From Caballeronia turbans (GTDB lineage: Bacteria; Pseudomonadota; Gammaproteobacteria; Burkholderiales; Burkholderiaceae), in assembly GCA_001544655.2 (NCBI GenBank), contig FCOD02000040.1, positions 1-48,261 of the forward strand: a stretch of DNA of 48,261 bases. Direction: 5' to 3'. Numbering within the stretch: the first letter of the stretch is position 1; the number at the start of each line of letters is the position of its first letter. The notes under the pieces are model-generated. The model made no database searches. It was not told the origin of the DNA and saw only the letters and a program-made list of their open reading frames with translations. Below, one piece after another: positions 16,401 through 23,270 of this stretch. The translations under genes and the position numbers were made by a program.

Positions 16401-18023
16401 ATGGAAAGAATAACTGCAGATGAAGCGGCGAAGCTGATCGAGGACGGGGACGCGATCCTCATCAGCGGATCGGGCGGGGGGCATTCGGTGCCGGAGGCGT
16501 TGCTTGCAGCCGTGGAGCGGCGCTTTCTCGAAGAACGCAAGCCGCAGGGACTCACGTCCGTGAGCGTAGTGGGCGTGGGAGACCGCGCGGCGCTGGGCGC
16601 AAGCCATCTGGCGCACGAGGGCTTGTTGCGTCGTGCGATCACGAGCGCGCTGGTCGACTCGCCCGGACTGGTGCATTTGGCCGCCGAAAACAAGATCGAA
16701 GCCTACACGCTTCCTCAAGGCGTCCTCTCGCAGTTGATGCGCGACATGGCCGCCGGGCGCCCCGGGCTCCTGACCAAGACGGGACTCCATACGTTTGTCG
16801 ATCCGCGCCAGCAAGGTGCGCGACAGAGCCCGTGTACGCCGGAGGACTTCGTCGAAGTCGTCGATCTCGCGGGCGAGGAGTGGCTCTTCTTCAAGCCCGT
16901 GCCGGTCAACGTCGCATTCCTTCGCGGGACGACGGCAGATGAAGACGGTAATGTCACGATGGAGGAGGAAGCGGTCCTCGGCGAAATGCTCGCCATGGCG
17001 CAGGCGACGCGCCGCGCGGGCGGCATCGTCGTGGTTCAGGTCAAGCGGATGGCCAAGCGCGGAACCTTGCCGGCCAAGCAGGTGAAAATCCCCGGCATTC
17101 TGGTGGATTTCGTGGTCGTGGATGCCGAGCAGCGGCAGACCTACGCGACGTACTATGACCCGAGCTACTCCGGCGAACTGCGGATTCCGGTGGAAGGCAT
17201 CAAGCCTTTGCCGTTCGGCGCCCGTAAAGTCATTGTCAGACGCGCAGCGATGGAGCTTTTCCCGGGCGCGATCTGCAATCTCGGCGCGGGAATTTCGACG
17301 GGCCTGTCCACCGTGGCCGCCGAGGAAGGTTTGCTCGACGCGGTTTATCTGACCAACGAACAGGGGATCATCGGCGGCGCACCAATCACCGGAAGGGATT
17401 CCGGGGGCGGCCAGAATTTCGCCGCCATGATCGAGCAGCCCGCGCAGTTCGATTTCTACGATGGCGGCGGACTCGACGTCGCGTTCCTTTCGTTCGCAGA
17501 GGTCGATGCGCAGGGCAATGTCAACGTGTCCCGATTCGGCGACAAGATCATCGGCGTGGGCGGCTTCATCAATATCAGTGCGAACGCCCGATGCATGGTC
17601 TTCAGCGGCACCTTGACCGCAGGAGATCTCGACGTGGGTTGGGAGCAGGGCCGCACGATCATCAGGCAGGAGGGGCGGCATCAGAAATTCGTGCCGAAGC
17701 TCGAGCAGATCTGCTACAGCGCGTCGATGGCGCGCGCGAAGGGTCAAACTGCTTTCTTCGTCACCGAACGCGCGGTATTCACGATCGGCGAGCATGGGCT
17801 CGAGCTGATCGAGATTGCACCGGGCGTCGATGTGGAACGCGACGTGATTGCGCACATGGGATTCAGACCGGCTGTGTCGAAGGTGCTCAAGGAAATGGAC
17901 GCGCGAATCTTCAATCCCGCTCTCATGGGGCTTGGCGCGGACGTACATGGCAAGGCAAGGCGCTACCGATCCGAGCGCGTTGCGAAATGGCATAATTCCC
18001 GCGCTGGAGGCGCCCAGCGATGA
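16401..18023 (+). CDS. Family I CoA-transferase (YdiF/propionate type), copy 1
   Basis: A fused alpha-beta CoA-transferase of 540 aa, the length expected for the YdiF/propionate CoA-transferase group. The N-terminal domain opens MERITADEAAKLIEDGDAIL and has the glycine-rich ISGSGGGHSVPEALL. The catalytic glutamate is in TNEQGIIGGAPI, about E320. It moves CoA from acetyl-CoA or a similar donor onto a carboxylic acid, which is the activation step the hydratases upstream need. A paralogue, strongly similar along its whole length, lies at 19954-21561 on the other strand. The stop overlaps the next gene's ATG. Confidence 0.9.
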   Translation: MERITADEAAKLIEDGDAILISGSGGGHSVPEALLAAVERRFLEERKPQGLTSVSVVGVGDRAALGASHLAHEGLLRRAITSALVDSPGLVHLAAENKIEAYTLPQGVLSQLMRDMAAGRPGLLTKTGLHTFVDPRQQGARQSPCTPEDFVEVVDLAGEEWLFFKPVPVNVAFLRGTTADEDGNVTMEEEAVLGEMLAMAQATRRAGGIVVVQVKRMAKRGTLPAKQVKIPGILVDFVVVDAEQRQTYATYYDPSYSGELRIPVEGIKPLPFGARKVIVRRAAMELFPGAICNLGAGISTGLSTVAAEEGLLDAVYLTNEQGIIGGAPITGRDSGGGQNFAAMIEQPAQFDFYDGGGLDVAFLSFAEVDAQGNVNVSRFGDKIIGVGGFINISANARCMVFSGTLTAGDLDVGWEQGRTIIRQEGRHQKFVPKLEQICYSASMARAKGQTAFFVTERAVFTIGEHGLELIEIAPGVDVERDVIAHMGFRPAVSKVLKEMDARIFNPALMGLGADVHGKARRYRSERVAKWHNSRAGGAQR

Positions 18024-18823
18024 GCGCGCCTACCATCACGGGAAAGACCCGGTTGTTTTGCATCGTCGGGGATCCGATTGTTCAGGTGCGCTCGCCGCAG
18101 GTGTACACCGAGCAGTTCGCGGCCGCAGGCATCGACGCCGTTCTGGTTCCGATGCAAGTGCCCGCTGACCGATGTGCGGAGATCATTCCCGCGTTGATGG
18201 CTCTGGGCAACCTCGATGGCTTCCTTGTCACGGCGCCCTTGAAAGCGCGCGTGGCGGCATTCGCGGACCGCCTCGGCCCGACGGCCTCCTGCATTGGCGC
18301 CGTCAATGCGTTGCGGCGCGAGGCCGACGGTTCCTGGACAGGCGACATGTTCGACGGCGAAGGCTTCGTTCGAGGTCTTCTTGCGAAGGGCGCGCGCGTT
18401 CGCGGCCGGCGCGTGCTGCAGTTTGGCGCGGGCGGGGCGGGAAGCGCTATCGCATGCGCGCTCGCAAACGCCGGCGTGCAATCGATTCGGATCGTCAATC
18501 TGGACCCGCGGCAGACGCAATCGCTCATTGCGTCGTTGGCGAAGGTGTTTCCCGAGTGCGATGTGCAGACCGCAAGCGACGATCGTAGCGATATCGACAT
18601 GATCGTGAATGCGTCGCCTGTGGGCATGCGTTCGGGCGACGGCCTGCCGGGCGATCCGGGTGCGGTGACTTCAGACACGTTGATGGGCGATGTCGTCTTG
18701 TCCTCGTCGCCGACCGCCTTCATTCAGGCGGCGCTCGATCATGGCTGTCAGTGGGCGGATGGCCGGGATATGCATTCCGGCCAGATCGACGCCATCATGA
18801 ACTTCTTCGTCGCACGCACGTAG
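18020..18823 (+). CDS. Shikimate dehydrogenase-like (AroE family) enzyme
   Basis: A 267-aa NAD(P)-dependent oxidoreductase of the AroE family. The substrate half has SPQVYTEQF where AroE has SPxxHN, and VTAPLKARVAAF with the catalytic lysine. The cofactor half has GAGGAGSAIACALANAGV. The ligand-site NTD of biosynthetic AroE is replaced by DMFDGEGF, so a non-shikimate substrate is plausible. Biosynthetic AroE is not found in such operons. Here it overlaps the CoA-transferase and precedes the IclR gene, so it is a catabolic dehydrogenase, perhaps for a quinate- or hydroxy-acid-like compound. Confidence 0.83.
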   Translation: MSAPTITGKTRLFCIVGDPIVQVRSPQVYTEQFAAAGIDAVLVPMQVPADRCAEIIPALMALGNLDGFLVTAPLKARVAAFADRLGPTASCIGAVNALRREADGSWTGDMFDGEGFVRGLLAKGARVRGRRVLQFGAGGAGSAIACALANAGVQSIRIVNLDPRQTQSLIASLAKVFPECDVQTASDDRSDIDMIVNASPVGMRSGDGLPGDPGAVTSDTLMGDVVLSSSPTAFIQAALDHGCQWADGRDMHSGQIDAIMNFFVART

Positions 18824-18847
18824 TTTCTTTTTTTGACCGGTAATCTT

Positions 18848-19663
18848 ATGGCTCATATTCCCGCAGAGCGCTGCCTTGACATCATCGAATTGCTCGCGGA
18901 CGGTGCTGTTACGATGCCGCTCGGTGAGATCGCAACGCGACTGGATCTGCCGAAGAGTGGTGCCCATCGATTGCTCGCGACTCTGGTCGATCTCGGATGG
19001 GCCGAACAGGACGCGGAGACCGGTTTTTATCGACTCTCGATGCGGCTCGCCATCCTGGGGCAGCGATTTTTCGTCGCCACAGGCATCCCGGATATCTGCC
19101 AGCCGCTGGTCGATCGTCTCGCGGGCCAGTCCCGCGAGTTTGTGCGACTGGCGGTGGTCGACGGGTCCTCGTTGACATGGGTCGCGCACGCGCAGGGCGC
19201 AACGGGCGGCCTGCTTTATCAACCCACGCTGGGCAGCAACACCGTGCCGCTGCACGCGACGGCCACGGGCAAGGCATGGCTCGCTACCTTGGCCACCGAG
19301 CAAGCGGCGGAGAATGTGCTGCGTGTGGGATTCGGCGATGCCGAGAAGTACGGCCCGAACGTCATCCGTTCGCTGGACGCGCTTCTGCAAGAGATCGAGG
19401 CGACGAGGAATCGCGGATACGGTATCGCGCTGAACGAAGGCGAGCCGGGCGTGAGCGCGATAGCGGCGGCCATTCGTCCACCGAGCGGCGGCCCGGCGCT
19501 GGGCGTCGTCAGCGTGGCGGGACCGAGCGCGCGCATGACGGAAAGCCGTATCGCCGAGATGGCGCCGTTGGTCATGCAGGCCGCGACGGAACTGGCGTCC
19601 TTCTGGCCGCTGCGTACGCGTTCCAGCAAGTTGGCGACCGCGAGCAATATGATCGCTGCGTGA
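18848..19663 (+). CDS. IclR-family transcription regulator
   Basis: A 271-aa regulator. The winged helix-turn-helix is at about residues 5-65 (MPLGEIATRLDLPKSGAHRL, then LLATLVDLGW). The GAF-like effector domain has the family's PLHATATGKAWLATL and a C-terminal NEGEPGVSAIAAAI. I use the ATG at 18848; a TTG at 18833 would add five residues. It is the last gene of the importer/CoA-transferase operon and faces the second CoA-transferase. It is the most likely reader of the 18-bp palindromes at 21607 and 22787. IclR proteins usually sense the aromatic or short-chain acid their operon degrades. Confidence 0.88.
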   Translation: MAHIPAERCLDIIELLADGAVTMPLGEIATRLDLPKSGAHRLLATLVDLGWAEQDAETGFYRLSMRLAILGQRFFVATGIPDICQPLVDRLAGQSREFVRLAVVDGSSLTWVAHAQGATGGLLYQPTLGSNTVPLHATATGKAWLATLATEQAAENVLRVGFGDAEKYGPNVIRSLDALLQEIEATRNRGYGIALNEGEPGVSAIAAAIRPPSGGPALGVVSVAGPSARMTESRIAEMAPLVMQAATELASFWPLRTRSSKLATASNMIAA

Positions 19664-19724
19664 GCTAGCGGAAGCCCACGGGTCTAGGCTAAGAAGCCGC
19701 CAATCCGGTCATGCTGCGAACAAG

Positions 19725-19857
19725 TCAGACACGATGGATGTGAAGCCCGCCATCGATATGAATGGCCTCTCCTGTACTGAACGGAAGACATCCCGTTGCC
19801 AGCGACACAACGGCCTTCGCGAGTTCTTCCTCACGCCCGCAACCCCTAAAGGCTTAA
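19725..19857 (-). pseudogene. C-terminal scrap of an SDR oxidoreductase
   Basis: On the minus strand this stretch reads EELAKAVVSLATGCLPFSTG, then EAIHIDGGLHIHRV and a stop. That is the characteristic last third of short-chain dehydrogenases (…GxxxxVDGG…). Nothing of the Rossmann core or the YxxxK site is present, so it is the surviving end of a deleted gene. Its place between the IclR gene and the second CoA-transferase suggests the ancestral locus had an SDR. Confidence 0.8.
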
Positions 19858-19866
19858 CGTTTAGGG
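19844..19866. repeat. 7-bp inverted repeat at the SDR scrap boundary
   Basis: CCCTAAA (19844-19850) and TTTAGGG (19860-19866) form a perfect stem with a 9-base loop. It marks where the SDR-like frame begins. There is no T run on either side, so I do not call it a terminator, though it lies downstream of the second CoA-transferase. Confidence 0.5.
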
Positions 19867-19953
19867 CTTCAATGGACTTGATCACGCGCCTTACCCGATT
19901 TCAATGATCGTCTCGAGACAACTTCCGCTGAAGCGTGAAAGTTGGCGAACCTG

Positions 19954-21561
19954 TCAGCCATGCGTGCGGGACCATTCGGCAACCCGCTCGGAGCGATAGC
20001 GTCGCTCCTTACGTGACATGTCCTCGGCGAGACCCATGAGGCCCGTGCCGAAGAGTCGGACGTCCATTTCCCGCACATCCGAAGCGACGGGCGTCCTGAA
20101 TGCCATTTGCCCGAAGATATCGCGCTCGAGATCGATGCCCGGCGCAATTTCGACCAGTTCAAGCCCCGCCTCTCCAGCCCGGAACACGGCCCGCTCCGTC
20201 ACGAACAAAGCGGAGTTTCCGCGTTGTCTGGCGAATGCAGCGCTATAGGAAATTTGCTCGAGCGCGCTCACGAACTTGCGATGCTGACCTTCCCGAATGA
20301 CAGTCGCGCGGCCATGCGTCCATTGCACTTCCAGACCGCCGGCCGTGAAGGTGCCGCTGAAAATCACGCGTTTCGCGTTTTGACTGATATTGACGAAGCC
20401 TCCCACCCCGACGATCTTGTCGCCGAAGCGGCTGATATTGACGTTACCTTGCGCATCCACTTCCGCAAAGGAGAGAAAGGCGAGGTCGAGGCCACCGCCA
20501 TCGTAGAAATCGAACTGTGACGTCTGCTCGATCATGGCGGCGAAGTTCTGCGCTCCGCCCGAGTCACGGCCCGTGATGGGCGCGCCTCCAATCAGCCCTT
20601 GTTCATTCGTCAGCACGACGGCATCGAGCAATCCTTCTTCGGCTGCGACGGTCGACAAGCCCGTCGAGACTCCGGCGCCGAGATTGCAAATAGCGGACGG
20701 ATACAGTTCCATCGCCGCCCGTCTCACGATTACTTTGCGCGGGCCGAACGCAATGGGCTTGATCTCGGCAACTGGCACGCGCAATTCGCCCGAATAACTC
20801 GGATCGTAGTAGGTGGCGTAGGTCTGTCGCTGTTCGGCCTCGACCACGACGAAATCCACCAGAATGCCCGGAATCTTGACGTGTTTGGGCGGCAACGTGC
20901 CGCTGCGTGCCATTCTTTTTACCTGCACGACGACCACGCCTCCAGCACGGCGCGTTGCCTGTGCCATGGCGAGCATTTCGCCCAGCACGGCCTCCTGTTC
21001 CATGGTGATATTGCCGTCCTCGTCGGCTGTGGTGCCACGGAGAAACGCAACATCGATGGGAAGCGGTTTGAAGCGGAGCCACTCTTCGCCGTCGAGGTGA
21101 ATGAGTTCGACGAGTTGTTCTTCCGTCCTCGGACTTTGTCGGCCACCTCGCTGGCGAGGATCGATGAAGGTATGCAAGCCCGTTTTCGTGATCAATCCCG
21201 GCCGTCCGCCGGCCAGTTCGCGCATAAGCTGCGAGAGGACGCCCTGCGGCAGCGTGTAGGCCTCGATCAGATCGTTTGCAGCCATCTTCAACAGGCCCGG
21301 CGAATCGATGAGCGCGCCCGATATGGCGCGCTTGATCAGCCCGACCTGTGCGAGATGATCGGCGCCCAGCGAGATACGGTCTCCGATTCCTACTACGCTG
21401 ATCGATGTCAGGCCGCGCGGCTGTTGTTCGTTGCGGAACCGCTGTCCGACTGCCGCGAGCAATGCCTCGGGTACGGCATGCCCGGCGCCCGATCCGCTGA
21501 TCAGGAGAGTGTCGCCCGTACGCACCAGGCTCGCTGCTTCGTCAGGGGTGATTCGTTGCAT
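19954..21561 (-). CDS. Family I CoA-transferase (YdiF/propionate type), copy 2
   Basis: A 535-aa fused CoA-transferase, paralogue of the one at 16401; I judge well over two thirds of residues identical, with long shared blocks such as EAYTLPQGVLSQLMR and TAEQRQTYATYYDPSYSGEL-like stretches. The catalytic glutamate is in TNEQGLIGGAPITGRDSGGA. It is transcribed alone on the minus strand, with an 18-bp palindrome 46 bases before its start. Two such enzymes flanking one IclR gene suggest either different acid substrates or conditions, or two acids handled in one pathway. Confidence 0.9.
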   Translation of the reverse strand: MQRITPDEAASLVRTGDTLLISGSGAGHAVPEALLAAVGQRFRNEQQPRGLTSISVVGIGDRISLGADHLAQVGLIKRAISGALIDSPGLLKMAANDLIEAYTLPQGVLSQLMRELAGGRPGLITKTGLHTFIDPRQRGGRQSPRTEEQLVELIHLDGEEWLRFKPLPIDVAFLRGTTADEDGNITMEQEAVLGEMLAMAQATRRAGGVVVVQVKRMARSGTLPPKHVKIPGILVDFVVVEAEQRQTYATYYDPSYSGELRVPVAEIKPIAFGPRKVIVRRAAMELYPSAICNLGAGVSTGLSTVAAEEGLLDAVVLTNEQGLIGGAPITGRDSGGAQNFAAMIEQTSQFDFYDGGGLDLAFLSFAEVDAQGNVNISRFGDKIVGVGGFVNISQNAKRVIFSGTFTAGGLEVQWTHGRATVIREGQHRKFVSALEQISYSAAFARQRGNSALFVTERAVFRAGEAGLELVEIAPGIDLERDIFGQMAFRTPVASDVREMDVRLFGTGLMGLAEDMSRKERRYRSERVAEWSRTHG

Positions 21562-21606
21562 GGTGTTTCTCGGTTCGGACCAAGGGCGGGCGGACCTGCC
21601 CTAAAC

Positions 21607-21624
21607 AATGTAACCGGTCTCATT
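21607..21624. promoter_or_regulatory. Palindromic operator, copy 1
   Basis: AATGTAACCGGTCTCATT fits AATG-NN-ACCGGT-NN-CATT, a palindrome perfect in all 14 fixed positions. It lies 46 bases upstream of CoA-transferase 2. The same pattern occurs at 22787-22804, upstream of the aldo/keto reductase. An IclR-type regulator is encoded next door and is the likely reader; that link is inference. Confidence 0.7.
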
Positions 21625-21728
21625 ATGGTCTCACTGTTGATGACGCTCCATCGGGGTAATCTCGGGTTTGGCATTTCTGTAGCGATTTGAGGCCGTAACA
21701 GCGCTGGTTTCTTGCCGGCACCGATGTC

Positions 21729-22655
21729 TTATGGAACAGGTTTCCCGCGCGCGGCTTCGAGGATTGCGTACCAGTCTTCGCGACTCAACCCGATGCGAAG
21801 ACCCTCAAGCGCCTGCTGCAACGACTCCACGCGTCGGCTACCCACGAGCAGGTAGGGCGCACAGGGGAGCGTGAAGATCCACGCATAGACGATCGAAACC
21901 CAGGAGGATGCGTTGTATTTCTCCGCCAATGTAGTCAACTCGCGGCGAAGCAGGAGCGCGAGTTCGTCGGTCTCGGAGAAAAGACGTCCGCCTCCGAGCG
22001 CGGACCAGATCATCGGCGACACCGATGCCGATGACAGCCCGGTAAAAACGTCATCGTCCAATGCCTGAAGTTCGAAAGGGGAGAACTCGATCTGGTTGGT
22101 CGCGAGCGGGACTTTGGCGCGAAGCGAATCGAACTGTCGCGTCGTAAAATTCGAAACGCCGAACGCGCGAATTTTGCCCTGCCGTATGAGGCTTTCTGCC
22201 GCGTCGGCGATCTCGTCGTTGTTCGCCAGATGGTCCGGGCGATGAATGAGAAACAGATCGAGATGATCGGTCTTCAGACGCTGCAAGGAGCGTTCGACTG
22301 CTGCTTGCAGATAGGCGCGACTCGTATCGTAGTGTTTGACCCGGACGGCACCCGCAGAGGAACCGCGCGGCCTGATTCCCGCTTTGCTGACGATCTGCAT
22401 TCTGTCGCGTAACGACGGCGTCTGCGTCAGCGCATCGCCGAAAAGCGCTTCGACTTCGCCGCCGCCATAGATGTCGGCGTGATCGAACGTCGTGACACCC
22501 AGCGTCATGCTTTCCTGCACGTAGCGTTTCAGTAGAGCGGCGGACATGTTCCACTCGCGAACGCGCCACAATCCGGCTACAACCTTCGAACAGCCGATAG
22601 CGGCCAGTGTGTCCAGGCTTCGCTTCTCGGCAGGTGCGCTTGCCTCTTCATTCAT
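21729..22655 (-). CDS. Aldo/keto reductase
   Basis: A 308-aa NADPH-dependent reductase of the YdhF-like AKR group. The catalytic tetrad is complete: D58 and Y63 (FDHADIYGGG), K91 (SKAGIR) and H138 (FLIHRPD). The C-terminal cofactor site has LLVGSRRVESLQQALEGL. It is monocistronic or paired with CoA-transferase 2 downstream on the same strand (167 bases apart). Two palindromes (22742-22760 and 22787-22804) lie in its promoter. It would reduce an aldehyde or keto intermediate, or act in reverse; the substrate is unknown. Confidence 0.85.
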   Translation of the reverse strand: MNEEASAPAEKRSLDTLAAIGCSKVVAGLWRVREWNMSAALLKRYVQESMTLGVTTFDHADIYGGGEVEALFGDALTQTPSLRDRMQIVSKAGIRPRGSSAGAVRVKHYDTSRAYLQAAVERSLQRLKTDHLDLFLIHRPDHLANNDEIADAAESLIRQGKIRAFGVSNFTTRQFDSLRAKVPLATNQIEFSPFELQALDDDVFTGLSSASVSPMIWSALGGGRLFSETDELALLLRRELTTLAEKYNASSWVSIVYAWIFTLPCAPYLLVGSRRVESLQQALEGLRIGLSREDWYAILEAARGKPVP

Positions 22656-22741
22656 TTGACCCCCTTGTGTGTGCGGTTTCAGGATGAAACCGGATAGGAC
22701 CTTACTTTAATGTGGCTCATGCAAAGCTGGAAAACGGGCTG

Positions 22742-22760
22742 TGTAGGGAGATTCCCTACA
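22742..22760. promoter_or_regulatory. Perfect inverted repeat in the aldo/keto reductase promoter
   Basis: TGTAGGGAGATTCCCTACA has perfect 8-bp arms around GAT. It lies 87 bases upstream of the aldo/keto reductase start and 26 bases from the second AATG..CATT palindrome. A partial match (right arm complete, left arm degenerate) is at 10374-10392, in front of the ABC importer operon. Confidence 0.55.
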
Positions 22761-22786
22761 AGCAGACGCTGTGTATCGTGTCGCGA

Positions 22787-22804
22787 AATGATACCGGTTA
22801 CATT
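22787..22804. promoter_or_regulatory. Palindromic operator, copy 2
   Basis: AATGATACCGGTTACATT fits AATG-NN-ACCGGT-NN-CATT exactly, like the copy at 21607-21624. It lies 132 bases upstream of the aldo/keto reductase start. I did not find a third full copy in front of the ABC importer operon. Confidence 0.7.
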
Positions 22805-22853
22805 CGCCGTCCGGTGTATCAGATATCCTCCGGCTCCATCGGGCCGTGGTATC

Positions 22854-23010
22854 GAGACACATGAGGCGAAGATTTCCACGCTCGATAGAAAGGTCGGGCA
22901 GCTGACGACGGAAATCGACCTTCTTGAAAAATTGCCGCGCCTGCGTTTCGTGAGGGACAGCGAGAGCTCATTGATTATCAGCGGCCCGCGTCCCGTTCCA
23001 TCAGGGGATG
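22854..23010 (+). pseudogene. Possible scrap of an IS3-type OrfA
   Basis: In one plus-strand frame the sequence reads THEAKISTLDRKVGQLTTEI, DLLEKLPRLRFVRDSESS, then LIISGPRPVPSG. The heptad pattern with KVGQLT.E.DLL.K resembles the C-terminal leucine-zipper end of IS3-family OrfA proteins, as I remember them. There is no helix-turn-helix part and no OrfB. I am only moderately sure. Confidence 0.45.
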
Positions 23011-23098
23011 GCTCGCTTCTCGCGGCCTTGCAGCCAATCACAAGCCAGTTGCTCGAGTGATGCGCCAATATGGCCTGCCTGAAGATTTTTGATCAATG

Positions 23099-23128
23099 TT
23101 GACAAGCAAAAATACGGCGCTTTAGACT
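23099..23128 (+). promoter_or_regulatory. Probable sigma-70 promoter of the amide operon
   Basis: A perfect -35 hexamer TTGACA (23099-23104) is followed after 18 bases by TAGACT (23123-23128), four of six matches to the -10 consensus. Transcription would start near 23135, placing the first hairpin of the ANTAR leader at the very 5' end of the RNA. The start site is inferred from position only. Confidence 0.55.
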
Positions 23129-23136
23129 GGGCCCAT

Positions 23137-23189
23137 TCCTCGAGGCCCGACAAAGATGTCCGCCCGAGGACTCGGCACAGAAGCCCCCT
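23137..23189 (+). ncRNA. Tandem-hairpin RNA leader, likely bound by AmiR (ANTAR)
   Basis: Hairpin 1 (23137-23170) pairs TCCTCG with CGAGGA, then GGC with GCC, then GAC with GTC, and closes on the hexaloop AAAGAT (23152-23157). Hairpin 2 pairs GGC (23174-23176) with GCC (23183-23185) around the hexaloop ACAGAA (23177-23182), with a possible outer AGG/CCT pairing. Both loops have A at position 1 and G at position 4, which is what I know of ANTAR-bound RNA. The 3' arm of hairpin 2 is the 5' arm of the terminator that follows, so the two structures exclude each other. AmiR, an ANTAR protein, is encoded in this operon at 30165. Amides would relieve termination through AmiC. Confidence 0.75.
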
Positions 23190-23223
23190 GACGAACCGAC
23201 GGTTCGTCAGGGGGCTTTTTTTT
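23182..23223 (+). terminator. Strong leader terminator (attenuator) of the amide operon
   Basis: A perfect 16-bp stem, AGCCCCCTGACGAACC (23182-23197) against its complement (23201-23216), with the loop GAC, is followed by eight T residues (23216-23223). It is 48 bases before the first operon gene and downstream of that operon's likely promoter, so it must be a conditional terminator. No other gene ends just upstream on this strand. Confidence 0.9.
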
Positions 23224-23270
23224 GTCCGAAATTTCCCCCTTGTTATAGCGCTCATCACTGGAGAACCCGC

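Noticed and set aside
15465-17993. An 842-codon open frame antisense to the FAH and CoA-transferase genes
   Set aside because: It is the antisense shadow of two well-conserved genes; its composition (very rich in Arg, His, Asp) and lack of any family motif show it is not real.
18836-18841. ACCGGT just before the IclR gene as an autoregulatory operator
   Set aside because: Only the 6-bp core is present, without the AATG/CATT arms, so it is not better than chance in GC-rich DNA.
23099-23223. Guanidine (ykkC-type) or other metabolite riboswitch in the amide leader
   Set aside because: Urea and amide importers are sometimes under guanidine riboswitches, but I could not match their conserved core here. 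The two AnnGnn hexaloops and the encoded ANTAR protein explain the leader better.
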